64,000 nucleotides of DNA from Acarospora socialis (taxonomy: Eukaryota; Ascomycota; Lecanoromycetes; Acarosporales; Acarosporaceae), in contig JAMYGW020000001.1 in assembly GCA_025617375.2 (NCBI GenBank), forward strand, positions 620,001-684,000, in the 5' to 3' direction. The translations under genes and the position numbers were made by a program. Below are positions 34,724-46,587 of this stretch, piece after piece; the stretch's first letter is position 1, and each line of letters begins with the position of its first letter. The notes beneath the pieces were generated by a model, which was not told where the DNA came from, ran no database searches, and saw nothing but the letters and a program-made list of their open reading frames with translations.

Positions 34724-36680
34724 TTATCCCTCTTCACGTCCCACTAGCTTCATAACAACCCTCACAATTGGCGGCACCGATGTCATAGCGACCATCACCG
34801 TGCCGAAAAGACTCATCGACAGACTCGACAATGCCGCCGCCCGAGGATCCGAAACCAGCAGCAACGCCGTCGCGATGGCTGAAGAATTACCACCCAGTGC
34901 TACACCACGCGTGACGTAGTCATCTGGCCGTAGCGAATCAGCTTCAACTACTTCCTAGTGATCATCACGTCTCTGCGCTGCGCATCCTCATAAACCGAAC
35001 GCTCACCTTCAGGGATTGCCAACCACTTCAACATGGCGGGCCCGATCAACACACCCAGGATGCCGCTCATGATACACAGCACGGCAACCAGATTGAGGTC
35101 ACCCCCGAGGTTTGCAGTCGCGGGCGTCGCGAGGGCGAGAGTGAGACTGCGGGCTGCGAACGCGAGGCTGCGCTTGGAGGAGATGCCGACGGCGTAGCAG
35201 AGGGCTGGGTAGCCGAAGAGGGAGGCGATGGAGATGATGAGGTTGGGGATGATGATGGAGAGGAACTGAGGAAGTATTGTTCAGTGCTTCAGGTTTTGGC
35301 ATGGGAGTGGTCGCTCGGTGGAGTGGCGAAAACACTTACGTGACGTTTCAGCTCCTTCCGGTACTGGAACATAGGCAAGGCCAGCGCGACGATACTGACG
35401 TCCAGCACGCTACCGAAGACGTCGCCTGCGCCTGGCTTACGCAGCCCCTTTACGCCGTCCCAGAGCTGCAGGTAGCGCGTTTTCGTCGAGTACGCTCTCA
35501 GGCCGTCGTGCAGCGTGTCGCGTCTGCAGAGGGCGAGGATCCAGATGCCGACGATGGTGATGGCGGAGGAGACGAGGACTGGGTGCAGGACGCGCTTGTA
35601 CCGTGTTGGCAGAGAGAGGGCGGCGAAGTAAGCGAGGACGTTGAGCGTCAGTTGGACGGGCATCTCGTACCCGGTGGCGTAGTAGGTGGGAATGCCGACG
35701 AAGAGGAAGAGAGCACTGTAGGTGAATAAGTCGAGGTTGAAGTTGACGATGGCCGCCCATCTCTGCGCTCGAGTCAAGGGCAGCGGGTCTTGGCGGATCG
35801 GCGTCGATGTGAGGACCGTCTGGGATAGGGTAGCTTCAGCAGGGGGCCCGCCTGTCCCGCGGACTTGCGCTGGGTCTTGGGCACGAGCTGGAGCGACAAG
35901 CTCGTTAATGTGGCTGCTGAAGTGCGACTCGGGTGTGGATGTGGCCCCGGAGGCAGTCGGAGACGAGTCGCTTTGCGTTCGGATGCCCTCCGTGAGGGGA
36001 ATCTCGTCGTTTTCCATCCCCAATTCTTCGGCTCGCTCAGTCAGCCCCTTTTTGGACGTCTGCAGGATGATCTGAAGACCGCGGACAGAGTAAGCCGTCG
36101 CCGCGAGCATCACCACGAAGCCAATTACTGAGGACATCAGTTACTGCGAGTATCAGGAGTGAGGGAGGCGTAGTCTTACAGAAGACTCCTATGATTTTGC
36201 CCACCTCTACTCCACCAACAGCCGGGCTCAGGGGCAGCAGGACGAAAGACGGAGTGAAGAAGATGTTTATATATCGTAGAGCAAAGCCGGCCTATCCCCT
36301 ATGAATACATGATGCCGAATAGTTCTGAATACTTTACTAACGGGTATATCAACAATCTGTACCACTGCTCTTGTCCTTCTATCTCCAACCAATATCTCGC
36401 ACCCAAATAAACCAAAGAACAGAAGTATCATGCAAGCCACCGAAGCTGGAAACGACACGTCACTCAACCCAATCAGGCAATTGACTCCAAAACATGCAAG
36501 TAGAATCAGCACAATCCCCAAAGGAACAAACAGCCATGCGGTCAAGGACCGGCGCCATGAAAGCCGTGCGACCTAGAAGTCTCTGAGCATGTGGTCTCCA
36601 CGGTAGGGCTATAGATATACCGATTGCAATGCCGTGATTACATCTGTGATAGCCTGTTGAGGACCTGAATCTTGAGTCAT
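34724..36680 (-). CDS. LrgA-LrgB fusion membrane protein (plastidial glycolate/glycerate transporter-like)
   Basis: Six exons in phase, 549 residues: 36680-36621, 36572-36342, 36291-36180, 36127-35340, 35265-35007, 34923-34724. The N-terminal third is LrgA-like: LTAWLFVPLGIVLILLACFGVN, SFPASVACMILLFFGLFGCEIL, ALRYINIFFTPSFVLLPLSPAVGG. After a hydrophilic linker the C-terminal half is LrgB-like: NLIISIASLFGYPALCYAVGISSKRSLAFAARSLTLALATP and IMSGILGVLIGPAMLKWLAIPEDDYVTRGVALGGNSSAIATA. Bacterial LrgA/LrgB are holin/antiholin-like proteins; plant fused homologues carry glycolate/glycerate. The fungal substrate is not established as far as I know. Its start lies 138 bp from the divergent HAUS3-like gene. 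Confidence 0.87.
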
Positions 36681-36818
36681 TACAACCTTAGATCTCAATG
36701 TTCTTAATATTCTTCAGGCTTAGATGAGTCCAGAAGGCAGCCACGAGGACAGCGACGGTACGGTCCAGCGGAAAGGTTCTTAGCGCATCTACACCAGTCC
36801 GAAGCTCTACCCAAGACC
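36681..36818. promoter_or_regulatory. very short shared upstream region LrgAB/HAUS3-like
   Basis: Only 138 bp separate the two divergent start codons, so the core promoters must overlap or sit within each other's leaders. Confidence 0.5.
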
Positions 36819-38591
36819 ATGCAACCTCCGGACCCTTTCGAACATCTGCTGTTCGTACTTCGAGAACGCGACATATCGCTTTCTCGGGATGACGTGCAAT
36901 GGGCTTTCGACGCGCCGAATACCAAGGAAACGGTTGTGGGATGGGTGAAGGAGTATCTCAGCCCCGAGACCCTACTATCGAAGGACGAGCTAGAACTGTA
37001 CGCAATTGAGCATACCACCAGCTAAGCTTCGATAGCTGACTGATTGAATATAGTTATGGAAAGCTGAAACGGAATGGGACTGTCAGGGCTATTCAAGCCA
37101 GCAATGATCTTACCACCATCCGGCCTTTCCTTGAAAGTGATATCCGCAGCGCTCTCGACACTTTGAAAGCCTCGACGGCGGCGATCGTGAAACAGACTCA
37201 GGTTTTACAAAGTCAGCAGAAAGCTTTATTGTCGTACGAGAAGGGTCTCGATGATGGGGAGTACCGGCGGAAGCACGCCAGCGAGCAACGTAGGAAGAAA
37301 TATGCCCTGGAAAAGCAGCACGTGCAGATGGCGGTCAGTTGAGTCGATTGGGTTTGGTGATGTCGGGATAGCAGCTACTGAACCGATGCGCTAGGCGGAC
37401 GAGTTATTCGAAGGTCTTACGGATCAGCTGGCTGCGTCTCAACAGCAACTGCAGTCGGCCAATGCCACCCTGACAGCGTCTGTGACCGAGACCTTGAAGG
37501 GGGATGACAGGCTACTAGATAGGCTTCAGGGCCTGGCTGGGGAGCTTCACGAAGACGATGGGCCGGCGAGAGACGCCATCGCCGAGCGCACCAAAAGGTT
37601 GAGTGTCAAGCTCGAAAACTTTCTCGCTGAAGAGATTCGCTGTCGCCTTGACCGGACCTTTCTCGAACGCGGGCTCGAGAGGTCAGAGCCATCAGTGCCT
37701 GTTCATAGCCCGGACGGAGAAGACAGCCCGGAGCGCTTCGTGGAAGAAGACCTTAACTCGCTGTATTCGGAAATACAAGCAGTCGCCCACATGTCCGTAC
37801 AGCAGAGCTTCGTGGTGCCTATCCTAGGACAACTTGAGCAGAAGCAACATCGCGACCAGGCATATTCTGACGCTGTTCTTGATCATGTTTGTGCTACCGA
37901 AGCTATTTCTTCCTGACACGGCTGACGCTGGCAGATCACCTCTACACTAGCATATCTAACGACGAGACTCCATGAGGTTTCCACCCGTGTAAAAGACCAT
38001 CACTCTCACAGGCTAGCGCTCAAAGCAATATCGGACGCTTTGACTTCAGAGTCGCTACAGTCAAGATTCGGTTGTGCTCCGTCTCCATCCAAGCAGCAGA
38101 CCTCGGCTCGCCCCACCCTCCGACATCCTCCGTCAGCATCACCGACCCGCTCTGTAGGTGCAGACGATGGCAAGTCCTCAGCGAGTACAGATGCGCGCTC
38201 CCAATCCGTCCAGCAATTGCTTGGGCTCTGGGGCATCTCCATACCCGAGCACAATGATAGTATGAGCATGAACGAGAGTATATCTGCGGCTTTCGCAAGG
38301 CGTGCGGAAGTCCTAGCAGAACAGGCAACGTCTCTAGATTCGACCGTCCAGAGCCTGTTGAGCACAACTCTGGGTGATTCCAGTAGCTCTCTGCAGTTGA
38401 TACAAGACGCATTATTCGAAGACTCGCACTATGGTCGCTTCCGCTTGGCGGACCAGGGCTTGTCGAGGAACCTTGAAATGCTAGAAAGTGAGATTGATGA
38501 GGTCAAACAAGGCATGGCTAGCCTGGATTTCGAGGCGCTCCATGTGCTTGATGGCAAACGTGATCGTTTTATAGAGCAATGGAATAAATAA
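36819..38591 (+). CDS. coiled-coil protein, possible HAUS augmin subunit 3
   Basis: Four exons: 36819-36997, 37054-37333, 37395-37886, 37935-38591; 535 residues. The N-terminal 75 residues (WAFDAPNTKETVVGWVKEYL then LLSKDELELYGKLKRNG) resemble the HAUS3 N-terminal motif, in which a tryptophan-centred helix is followed by a LSEEEL-type helix. Long Gln/Leu/Glu-rich coiled coil follows (TQVLQSQQKALLSYEKGL, YRRKHASEQRRKKYALEKQ, LAASQQQLQSANATL), and again at the C-terminus. Augmin recruits gamma-tubulin to spindle microtubules; Aspergillus-type fungi have it. The match is by pattern, not proof; a generic spindle or kinetochore coiled-coil protein is the alternative. Confidence 0.55.
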
Positions 38592-39012
38592 TATGCGGCT
38601 GATCGTTCTTACAAGCTGTTTGATTCTACTATTATTTATAATATGCTGTCCTCGAGTCCTAACGCATGCGGTGGTATGAGAATGCGCAGAAATGGGAAAC
38701 GTGCTTGAACCAAGTCTGGGCGACAGTGCAGCTTAATCTAGCAGGAGCCCTAACACGTGCGCCTACCTTTTTAAGCACCCAATCGCGTGAAACAAGCGAG
38801 AACCACGTTCATATCTCGATCTCTGTGGAGCCTCCGTTCTCATATTGTGCTTCCTGTGGGACTACTGGAGGACCCCCAAATAAAGTGAAGTTTTCCAGCC
38901 GTGTGATTCACTTGTGGTCTGAATTGGCAGCTTGGCCTTGCAAGGTTTTCGTCACGCCTTTCTCATGCGTTTTGAGCGTAATACTTAGACGTTCCAGCAG
39001 GGACTCGCGACC
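38592..39012. other. intergenic; promoter of secreted protein gene
   Basis: About 420 bp with no gene recognised. Confidence 0.5.
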
Positions 39013-40744
39013 ATGCACTCTATGTCTCCACTACTGCGTTCGTCAGGTGCTTCCGGTTTCTGGGCCTTGATCCTCATCCTCTCTATCCACGCAACAACAA
39101 CCCTCAGTCAACCATGGTCTCCAATCGTTGTCAAAAACGTCACCCAGCTCGGACCACAACTCACACCAGATGTTACGAACGTGTCTCGTGATGGAGGTCA
39201 TTCCATCCTTCTCAATGGCAACATTCTGTGGCTATACGATGATACCGAGTGCATGGGCTATGCCGGGGAACAGCTTTCTTTCATCTCGAACACGGCAGCG
39301 TATGCGAACACGCCAGACACCGACATCTGCACGGTGCGCGACTTCGGTGTGGTGATGGTTGGAGAGGACCAATATGGTCGCAAGCAATACGCAATCCTAG
39401 CAGATCAGACAGTCGGTACAGGAGGTTGGATTCCGTTTCGCCAGGATGAATTGGATTTCAATAATGGGAACGATCACGGTGAACGAGTCGCTATATGTAC
39501 GAAACCAACACCCTGTCTTTGTCGATTGACTACTCTAGTGCGAATCAAGAAGAATGGATCTTGCTGATAACACGAGCTAAACAGGGCCTGGGACAACGCC
39601 AACGCCCATAAGTACAGACCAAGCTTTCATCTTTGCGCCCCTTGTCTATGTCGACAGCAAGCCACGAGACCCATCTAAGAAATATCAAGCAAGAGGAATG
39701 ACCTTAGTCACAATTACGGCTCCGAATTCGGGACCAGTGGCAGTCCGTCAAGGCGGGCTCATTATTCCTGGGACTGAGGTGCCCTTTGGCGGATTTGCAT
39801 CTTTACTGGGCTTCCCTAGTGTCGAGTCTACTACCAGCAGTCGGTCGACTGATCGTGATCTTTACCTCCTAGGAATGACCGATGCAGGCCTGCAACTAGC
39901 CCGGGTCGATGTGAATGATATCAACGATTATTCGAGATATTCCTATTTCCAGCCCCAGTTCCTAAACTTCTCTGATCAGTCTCCGAATCCCGAGATTACG
40001 GACTACCGAGCAATATATCTTCCCGGCACATTTACATCCGGGACGGTGTTCTACAGCCCTTATTTCCTCACCTTTGTCATGATCTATTTCAATAAGATGG
40101 TAGACTCTACATTCTACATTCGCTTCCTGGACCTAGATAGGAATCTTACAGCAACCACACCATGGGTACGTGGAGGCATACATGGGGCTGGTATTCAGGC
40201 AGAAGACGCTGAAGCGCTTTTGTGGTATGGTTGGTCACCAGAACAGACATTGTATGTGTCACCTTCAGGAAAAGGGGGGTTCAATTACGCAGGCGTGGCA
40301 CACCCTGAGTATTTCAATCGGCACTACTATGCACCGTCGCTGTATCCACAAGACACGCCAGCTGCACACAGACAGAACGACTGGTACGGTGAGGGCTTGG
40401 TAAAGGAATCGGATGCTGGGGCCGATGGACAACATTTTTTGCTCAGCTGGACTTCCCAGATCAAAGGGGGCTTCGATACAGGCATCTACGAAATTCAGCT
40501 GGCAAAGGTCGAGTTTGACGATATTCCACCTAAACCAAACTCAGTTCAGCCTTCCTCGCCGACATCGCCCGGAAACCCCACCCAGGGTAGCACGCCTTCA
40601 CAGCCCACGGGCTGTGGGTATAGATGCCTCGGCTTCCCGAGTGATGGAACCAGCCTGATCTCATTACTCGGACTCAAATTGTTACAAGGCTCGGCAACCT
40701 TGGCGTTCATGTTCGGTGTGGAAGCTCTTGTGGGGGTTTATTGA
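39013..40744 (+). CDS. secreted DUF4185-like beta-propeller protein, possible GPI anchor
   Basis: Two exons, 39013-39496 and 39585-40744; 547 residues. Signal peptide: basic start then GFWALILILSIHATTTLS. The opening motif RDGGHSILLNGNILWLYDDTECM and the later blades resemble DUF4185/glycosidase-like propellers that begin with a sample-display Asp-Thr strand. Several N-glycosylation sequons are present (NVTQL, NVSRD, NFSDQ, NLTAT). A Ser/Pro-rich linker (SVQPSSPTSPGNPTQGSTPSQP) precedes a hydrophobic C-terminus (LISLLGLKLLQGSATLAFMFGVEALVGVY) that fits a GPI-anchor signal. Enzymatic activity unknown. ATG at 39022 is an alternative start. Confidence 0.76.
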
Positions 40745-42765
40745 CTGGCGTGAAGACTGCCGCTATGATTCTGGCATAATTAGAACTCAGCGAGCAGCTT
40801 TGGGGAAGCACAATAGGAATAAAATTGAGTATGTAGTCAGTGGGCAGGACACCGAATGCTCCGTACCATCACCCCGGAGTCAGGTGTGTTTCGTGATTTT
40901 GATGGGTCTTTCACCGTTGGCCTAGCTTTGTTTCTTGTGTCCTCCCTCAGCCTCGCGTGAGATATGATTATAGATGAAACTTCAGCGCGCAATGCTCATA
41001 CAATGGGCTTTTTTCGAAACAGATGGCAAGTCATGGCCGTCAGCTCCGTGCAAAGTTCTTCTCCGTATCTCAGCTGGTGCGAAGGGGAAGGAATGCAAAT
41101 ACGACGAGTTGCCACGCGTCGTATCATCAGGCTGAGGCTCTGCAAACGTAGCTTACTGAAATCGAATCGATACGGAGGTCCATTTGCCACTTGGGGCCGT
41201 TTTGGCCACGTGCCGGAAGGGTTGATGCAGCGGTAGAGGCTGCAGCTGGGTCCGGATTTTAGGAATGTTGTGCGTGCAGAAGAGAGCTCTCACATAAGGT
41301 ATCTATGCTATGTGTGAAGAGTAGTATCATAACTTACCAAGCATAGCATCGGACGCATAATGAATAATGTCAGAGGTTGTGAACTGTGTTCTCTGCATTA
41401 TCCAACCATTTACTATCGGCTTCGGATTGGATTTGACAGCTGTCGCTAGCCGTCCATTCACAACAATGCCCCTGAAGGCGTTCGTGCACATGGGCCGAGC
41501 CGATGAACTACTACCTACTGCACCAGAAGCTGGTTGATGCTGATAATCTGCTGAATGATGATTGGATCCTTTGATCCTTTGATCCTTCCTCTTTCTCAAC
41601 GAGAGACCTGAGCTGAAAAAGCTATGCAGCCTTGCATAGCCGCCACAAGAACATGGGGTCGGCGTCAGTAGCGCCTGACAGAGCCACATGGGGCTTGTGG
41701 GAGTATCATGACCATGAAATGAATACTCATATGATAGCTACAGCATAGCATACTGTCACGTAGCACTACGCTGTAACACTGCCTACAAGCTCATGCAGTA
41801 AATCTCCTACTGATAAGGTACTACTCGTACATACAAGGTACATCTGATGGATTCATAATCACCCCCACCGACACTCTGGGCAAATGCTTTCTTCAACACG
41901 AATAGCCGCCGTTCTATGTACAGATTTCTGTGTATGAGGTGAGGTTTACCATTATGCAAGCCACGGTTTTGGCGACTCATCCTGGCCGTAAGCAGTAATC
42001 GTCTTTCTCCGTTTTTCGTCCCCCTTCGACTCCTCGTCAGCCCCGTTAGACCCGAGCACCATGACATCTGGCAGGTGTTACGGAGCAATAACTCCACGAC
42101 CTACCTTACTCGTACTTCCCCAGCATGTTTTTGCCTGACAGTCTTGCTAAAGGCGTCCACGGTTGCCTGAACGGACGCAGGCTGCGCCTCGCACCTCGTC
42201 CGAGAAAGGCTTCGCACGTCGCCCTTGGGGGTTTGACGGATGACTTGCAGCTCACCGCCAAACGAGCCATCTCGATTAAGTCATGGGGATCCAACACGGT
42301 CGCTTTCTGCAGGCCTCGTCAGGCTGCAGTCTTGCTTTAGTTGATAAAGCACTCGCTGCCCTCCATTCCTCATCCAGCTTGGCTAAAGATCTGTACATCA
42401 ATTCACCACTGTCCTAGTTGAATTGAATCATCCTCCTGTCTTCGTGTTATACTACTTTCCCTCTATTTATAACAAGCACTCCTGTTGTCGTGTCTCAACA
42501 ACACAGTCATTCACTGACTCGCTACCTCTATATCATCCGTGGTGGACGCCAAAATCACATGTCGCCTGTCACGCTAACACTACCGTTGCGCATGATACAT
42601 CTTTGGGAACCTGGTGTAGAGCACCGGTTGCTAAGAGCCAGGCGACTATTCCCCTGACACCTGCTTCCCTCCAGCCCACTACGAAGGCCCGTTCAGGGCT
42701 AATCCAGCCACCGAGACGAGACTTAAGCAGCAGGAGTCTGGTCATATCAGTTCACACACACTAAC
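40745..42765. other. 2-kb gap; no gene supported
   Basis: Contains short direct repeats (for example TTTGATCC repeated near 41567-41590) and a small palindrome around 41098-41128 (ATACGACG/CGTCGTAT arms). A 120-codon minus-strand frame at 41327-41689 has no family features. Could hold a non-coding or lineage-specific transcript. Confidence 0.45.
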
Positions 42766-43983
42766 ATGTGTGTGATCCAGCACTGGATCGCTGTCCACCC
42801 TGACGGTTCTCGAACCCCGAAGAACTCCCTTCTCCCTTGCCCTCAAGGCGATGGTCGGAGCCCATGCGGTAACAGCCAGCAGCGCAACATCGGCGAGCTC
42901 TTTCTAGGGTTTCCTAACAGTCCCGCCGTCCTAACCGTTCATCAACCGTTCCCGCCTGCAATGGGCCCTCCCGCCGGCGTGCAGGCGAGGCCACCCAATA
43001 CGACGCCTAAACCTCCGCCAAAGAAGCCAGCAGAGAAACAGTGGAGGAAAAGTAGGGACTTGGAGATCATCTTTGATCTCCATATACCATTTACTCGCCA
43101 CTGCAGGAGCGACAAAAAGCATCGGAAGGGGGACCGTGTGCCCATCAAGCCAGTCGCACCGTCACCCAGTCCGTGCCCTCCTTCTCCTCCACCTGTTCAG
43201 CCTCCTGTTATCCAACCTCAACCCGTTCCACAAACTCTGGTCTTCTATCCTCCTCCGCCTCCTCCGCGGCCACCACCGCCCGCACCTGCCACCCCACCCC
43301 CACCTCCTCCGCCCCCACCAGTCATCCACCACCACTACTACGATTCAGACTCATGTTCCGCGGCGTCACCCATCCGGCAACACCGTCGTCAGAGACCAGT
43401 GTGGCCTCGGCGGAGAAGGCGTGATAATGCTGAAGTTGAGATCAATCGAGAAAGGGACCAACGCCGGCGAGCCGAACGAGAGGCACGTCATGCCGAGGCC
43501 GCTGCTTGGAGAGCGGATGAAGAACGGAGAGTCGCCGAGGCTGAGGCGGAAAGGGCACGTCGACAGGTGGAGGCGGAGAGGGCGGACGCCGATCGTGCGC
43601 GTGAGATTCGCAACCGGCTGCGTCTCGAGCAGTTCGAGAATCAACAGCGTATCGAATCGGAGAGGAGGCGTGAAGCACACCGTCAGCGACTGGAGGCCGA
43701 GCAACTTGAGGAGCGAATGCGCCTGAGAGAGGGATGGGCTCGTCGTGCGCCGCCCCTCCTACACCACTACCGCGATAACAGTTGGCGCGAACCGGGTGAT
43801 GGCATCCTAGAAGATTCTTTTGAAAACGCAAGGTGGATGGGGTCGGCGAGAAGAGCGTTGAACGAGGAGGGTTTCCGGAGGGTTCTTGTCCCCGAGGGAG
43901 TCCGCAGGCGTAATACAGTTGGAGGTCGAGAGAGGGCGGTCTATGAAGAGGACTATAGACGACGGCGTTTTGCTTGGTTTTAG
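42766..43983 (+). CDS. proline-rich, Arg/Glu coiled-coil protein
   Basis: Single exon, 405 residues. Function not recognised. N-terminus MCVIQHWIAVHPDGSRTPKN with two further Cys (CPQ, PCGN) is a compact conserved-looking segment found at the start of various fungal hypothetical proteins. A middle polyproline region (repeated PPPPPP with RPPPP) ends in a VIHHHYYDSDS tract. Then comes a long charged helix rich in Arg, Glu and Ala (AERARRQVEAERADADRAREIRNR) predicted as a coiled coil, and a C-terminal segment ending RRRRFAWF. Likely cytosolic/nuclear scaffold. High purine bias on the coding strand in the helix part. Confidence 0.7.
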   Translation: MCVIQHWIAVHPDGSRTPKNSLLPCPQGDGRSPCGNSQQRNIGELFLGFPNSPAVLTVHQPFPPAMGPPAGVQARPPNTTPKPPPKKPAEKQWRKSRDLEIIFDLHIPFTRHCRSDKKHRKGDRVPIKPVAPSPSPCPPSPPPVQPPVIQPQPVPQTLVFYPPPPPPRPPPPAPATPPPPPPPPPVIHHHYYDSDSCSAASPIRQHRRQRPVWPRRRRRDNAEVEINRERDQRRRAEREARHAEAAAWRADEERRVAEAEAERARRQVEAERADADRAREIRNRLRLEQFENQQRIESERRREAHRQRLEAEQLEERMRLREGWARRAPPLLHHYRDNSWREPGDGILEDSFENARWMGSARRALNEEGFRRVLVPEGVRRRNTVGGRERAVYEEDYRRRRFAWF

Positions 43984-44828
43984 AAGCACATGGGTCTTTC
44001 ATGGCGTTCCGGCATCGGATACAAGGGATTAAAGAGGGGCATGGGAAAGTGGCGTAAGGGTACTTTTGGATTGATGGTTGGCTTTGGGATGTACTGTAGC
44101 TCGGGGTCATCTGGGGGTTCCTGCTTTGCTATACCCATTGATATTGTTTAGCTTATTCATAGACTTATTCATAGACTTGCTTGGAACAATGTTATGATTT
44201 ACCGCTGCTTAGATCTTCTCGCCATCGGCTGGTCCAAACTCGGATTAATTGCGGGCCCGATTGCTGCACCTTCAGCTTGCAGCTTTGGGCACACGACGCA
44301 AAGTCTCTGCCAACTCACAGTCATATCGGACGATATATGTCGTTGTCGGTCCAATACTCCGTATAGCTGATCGATCGCGCCCCAGTCCACGTCTGAGTGC
44401 ATCATCCTTGCCGAGGTCTGGCTCTCGAGCCTGAGCGTGTCCCGCTCACCGAGGCTTAAGCAGCTCTCTCCAACGATCGCGCAGACCCAATCGAGGCGTT
44501 CATAAAAGGCCGTCAGACTTGTCATTCGTTCTTTGAATCAAAACTCTATGTGATAGCCCACCCCGGCATACAGACGTTGCTTACCCAAATCCCCTGTCGT
44601 TACAACGGTCTTCACATGTGTCAGAACAGGTGAACTTGTCATCGTCATTAGTTTGACCTCAGACACTTGATGCCAGTATCGACGCCCGACTCCACCCTAT
44701 ATTCCAGCTCGAACCATGTGGTGCTCTTCTCGCGAAGTGAATCTAAATCGCCTCGGCCGGCGATGCCCCTTGCATAACTGGCAACTCACCTGTATCCTCG
44801 AAGTGGGATCTTGACATTGCTATACAGT
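43984..44828. other. intergenic; no gene supported
   Basis: About 850 bp. A short tandem (CTTATTCATAGA twice near 44152-44176) is present. Presumably contains the promoter of the cyclin gene. Confidence 0.45.
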
Positions 44829-45857
44829 ATGGGCACACCTGAAGGCACTGTCCTGGCACGAACTCCACCGCGACGGTCATCTTTGCGGGTTGCCACGAAC
44901 GGTGCAGAGCAGCCTGCAACGCCCAAACCCTCTACAGACACGGGCATCAAGCCATCAGACCCGTTGCCATCGGCCGACGACGATACTCCCCTATACGACG
45001 AGGACATCGACATATTCACCCTAAAGCCCGTCGCGGCCTTGAAACTGCTCTGCCAATCCGTCGACGCCCTCGTCCAAATCACCGGCGACGTCCCGCCCAC
45101 ACCCCCAAGCAACCGCTCCCGCAGCCCGAGTCTCCGAACGATACAAGCCGAGAAAGAAGAAGTCCACCACAAACTCGTCGACTGGCAAGGCTGCTCCTAC
45201 ACTTCCCCGGACCGAAGCGCATCCGACGACCTCGACGGCATCCCCTTCAAGAAAACGCCCATCGGCAGCCCCGAAGCCGCCGCGCACGAGGCCTTGCACA
45301 CCATCATCGGCGCCAACGCCGAACCCATCTCCGTCCAGCACTCCGCCATCGCGCGAAAATTCTACTCCAAGCGCCCCCCGCCCATCCCGCTCGAGGAATA
45401 CCTGCTCCGGCTGCACCAGTACTGTCCCATGTCCACGGCCGTGTATCTCGCGACGAGTCTGTATATCCACAAACTTGCTGTCGTCGAACATATTGTGCCC
45501 GTGACGGGTAGGAACGTGCATCGACTCTTGCTCGCCGGGTTGCGGGTCGCGATGAAGGCGCTCGAGGACTTGAGCTATCCGCATCGGAGGTTCGCAAGGG
45601 TGGGCGGCGTCAGTGAGACGGAGCTGAGTAGGTTGGAGGTCAGTTTTTGCTTTTTGACGAATTTCGAGCTGAAGGTGGATGAGGAGATGTTGTGGAGACG
45701 GGCGATGGATATGCGGGATGGGGAGAGTGCGGTTGAGGGGCCGGGGGGGTGTGAGAGTGATAGGGGGATGTTGTCGTCCGGGGTAGTGGATAGGCGGAGG
45801 GCGGAGACGCGGTATGATTTGCCTAGTCGGCCGATGCCCGTGCCAACGTCGTTGTGA
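44829..45857 (+). CDS. PHO80: PHO80-like cyclin (partner of PHO85 kinase)
   Basis: Single exon, 342 residues from the ATG at 44829. The cyclin box is strongly conserved: IARKFYSKRPPPIPLEEYLLRLHQYCPMSTAVYLATSLYIHKL, RNVHRLLLAGLRVAMKALEDLSYPHRRFARVGGVSETELSRLEVSFCFLTNFELKV. The N-terminal region has the ALKLLCQSVDALVQITGDVPPTPPS segment and the HEALHTIIGANAEP spacer typical of filamentous fungal PHO80/PCL7 homologues. Such cyclins direct a CDK that represses phosphate-starvation genes. C-terminus variable and disordered. Confidence 0.86.
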   Translation: MGTPEGTVLARTPPRRSSLRVATNGAEQPATPKPSTDTGIKPSDPLPSADDDTPLYDEDIDIFTLKPVAALKLLCQSVDALVQITGDVPPTPPSNRSRSPSLRTIQAEKEEVHHKLVDWQGCSYTSPDRSASDDLDGIPFKKTPIGSPEAAAHEALHTIIGANAEPISVQHSAIARKFYSKRPPPIPLEEYLLRLHQYCPMSTAVYLATSLYIHKLAVVEHIVPVTGRNVHRLLLAGLRVAMKALEDLSYPHRRFARVGGVSETELSRLEVSFCFLTNFELKVDEEMLWRRAMDMRDGESAVEGPGGCESDRGMLSSGVVDRRRAETRYDLPSRPMPVPTSL

Positions 45858-46587
45858 GTGGCTTAACGATAAGAAAGGAGGGGATCTTTTTGGATAAGAT
45901 GGAAAACGAGGTCTGGGCAAACCTCGGGGGACGGAGTTCTTGGCACGTTGGACAGGAGGCATGTCTCTGATCGAAAAGCGGCAGGTGTTATGTTCTTGGA
46001 TTGGAGAGGGCGTTGGCGGTGTCAACAACCTGGGTTGGATCTGTTCTGATTTACACGCAACATATCGTATCGGGAAAAATCTATACATCTATACCAATTT
46101 GTACTTATGTGTTCGGCTCTGGGTTGCGCGGAAGGTCTTTTCTTCGTTGAAATAGAATGGGTAGTGGAAGTGTCTCTCCGTGGAGAGGAAAGGAATGGGA
46201 TATGAAACTACAGCACGTATGCTCCTTCATCGCAAGATTCGGCATGACTCTCATTCTGACGTCGGTATCTGTTCCGTTTCGTATCTCGCATCCGTCCATC
46301 TCAGAAGCTTTATAACCCTCCCTCAGCTGACGAAGTAGCGAGCGCAATTCCTCCAACTCCCTTATTTGATTCCATTCCACGTTCCAGCACGTTTCAACGC
46401 GAAGAGACAAGCCCTAGACTCCCCACCACCACCAAAGTGAGCGTATGAATACGTGACTCCTACCCACGCCCTGCCTGAACTCCCGCGGCGGGAACCCCAC
46501 GCTGTAGATGTCGCTCTAGCAATCTGACTCAGGAGACGAACTTAGGGTATCCCAACCTTTTTCTTCAACTGTCCGCGCTCGTTGTAA
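45858..46587. other. intergenic, convergent 3' ends
   Basis: About 730 bp between the cyclin and NLR gene 3' ends; nothing recognised. Confidence 0.5.

Noticed and set aside
41090-41130. Small palindrome with 8-bp arms
   Set aside because: Too short to distinguish from chance; no gene or terminator context.
41327-41689. 120-codon minus-strand open frame in the 2-kb gap
   Set aside because: No signal peptide, domain or codon pattern; no intron-extended version found.
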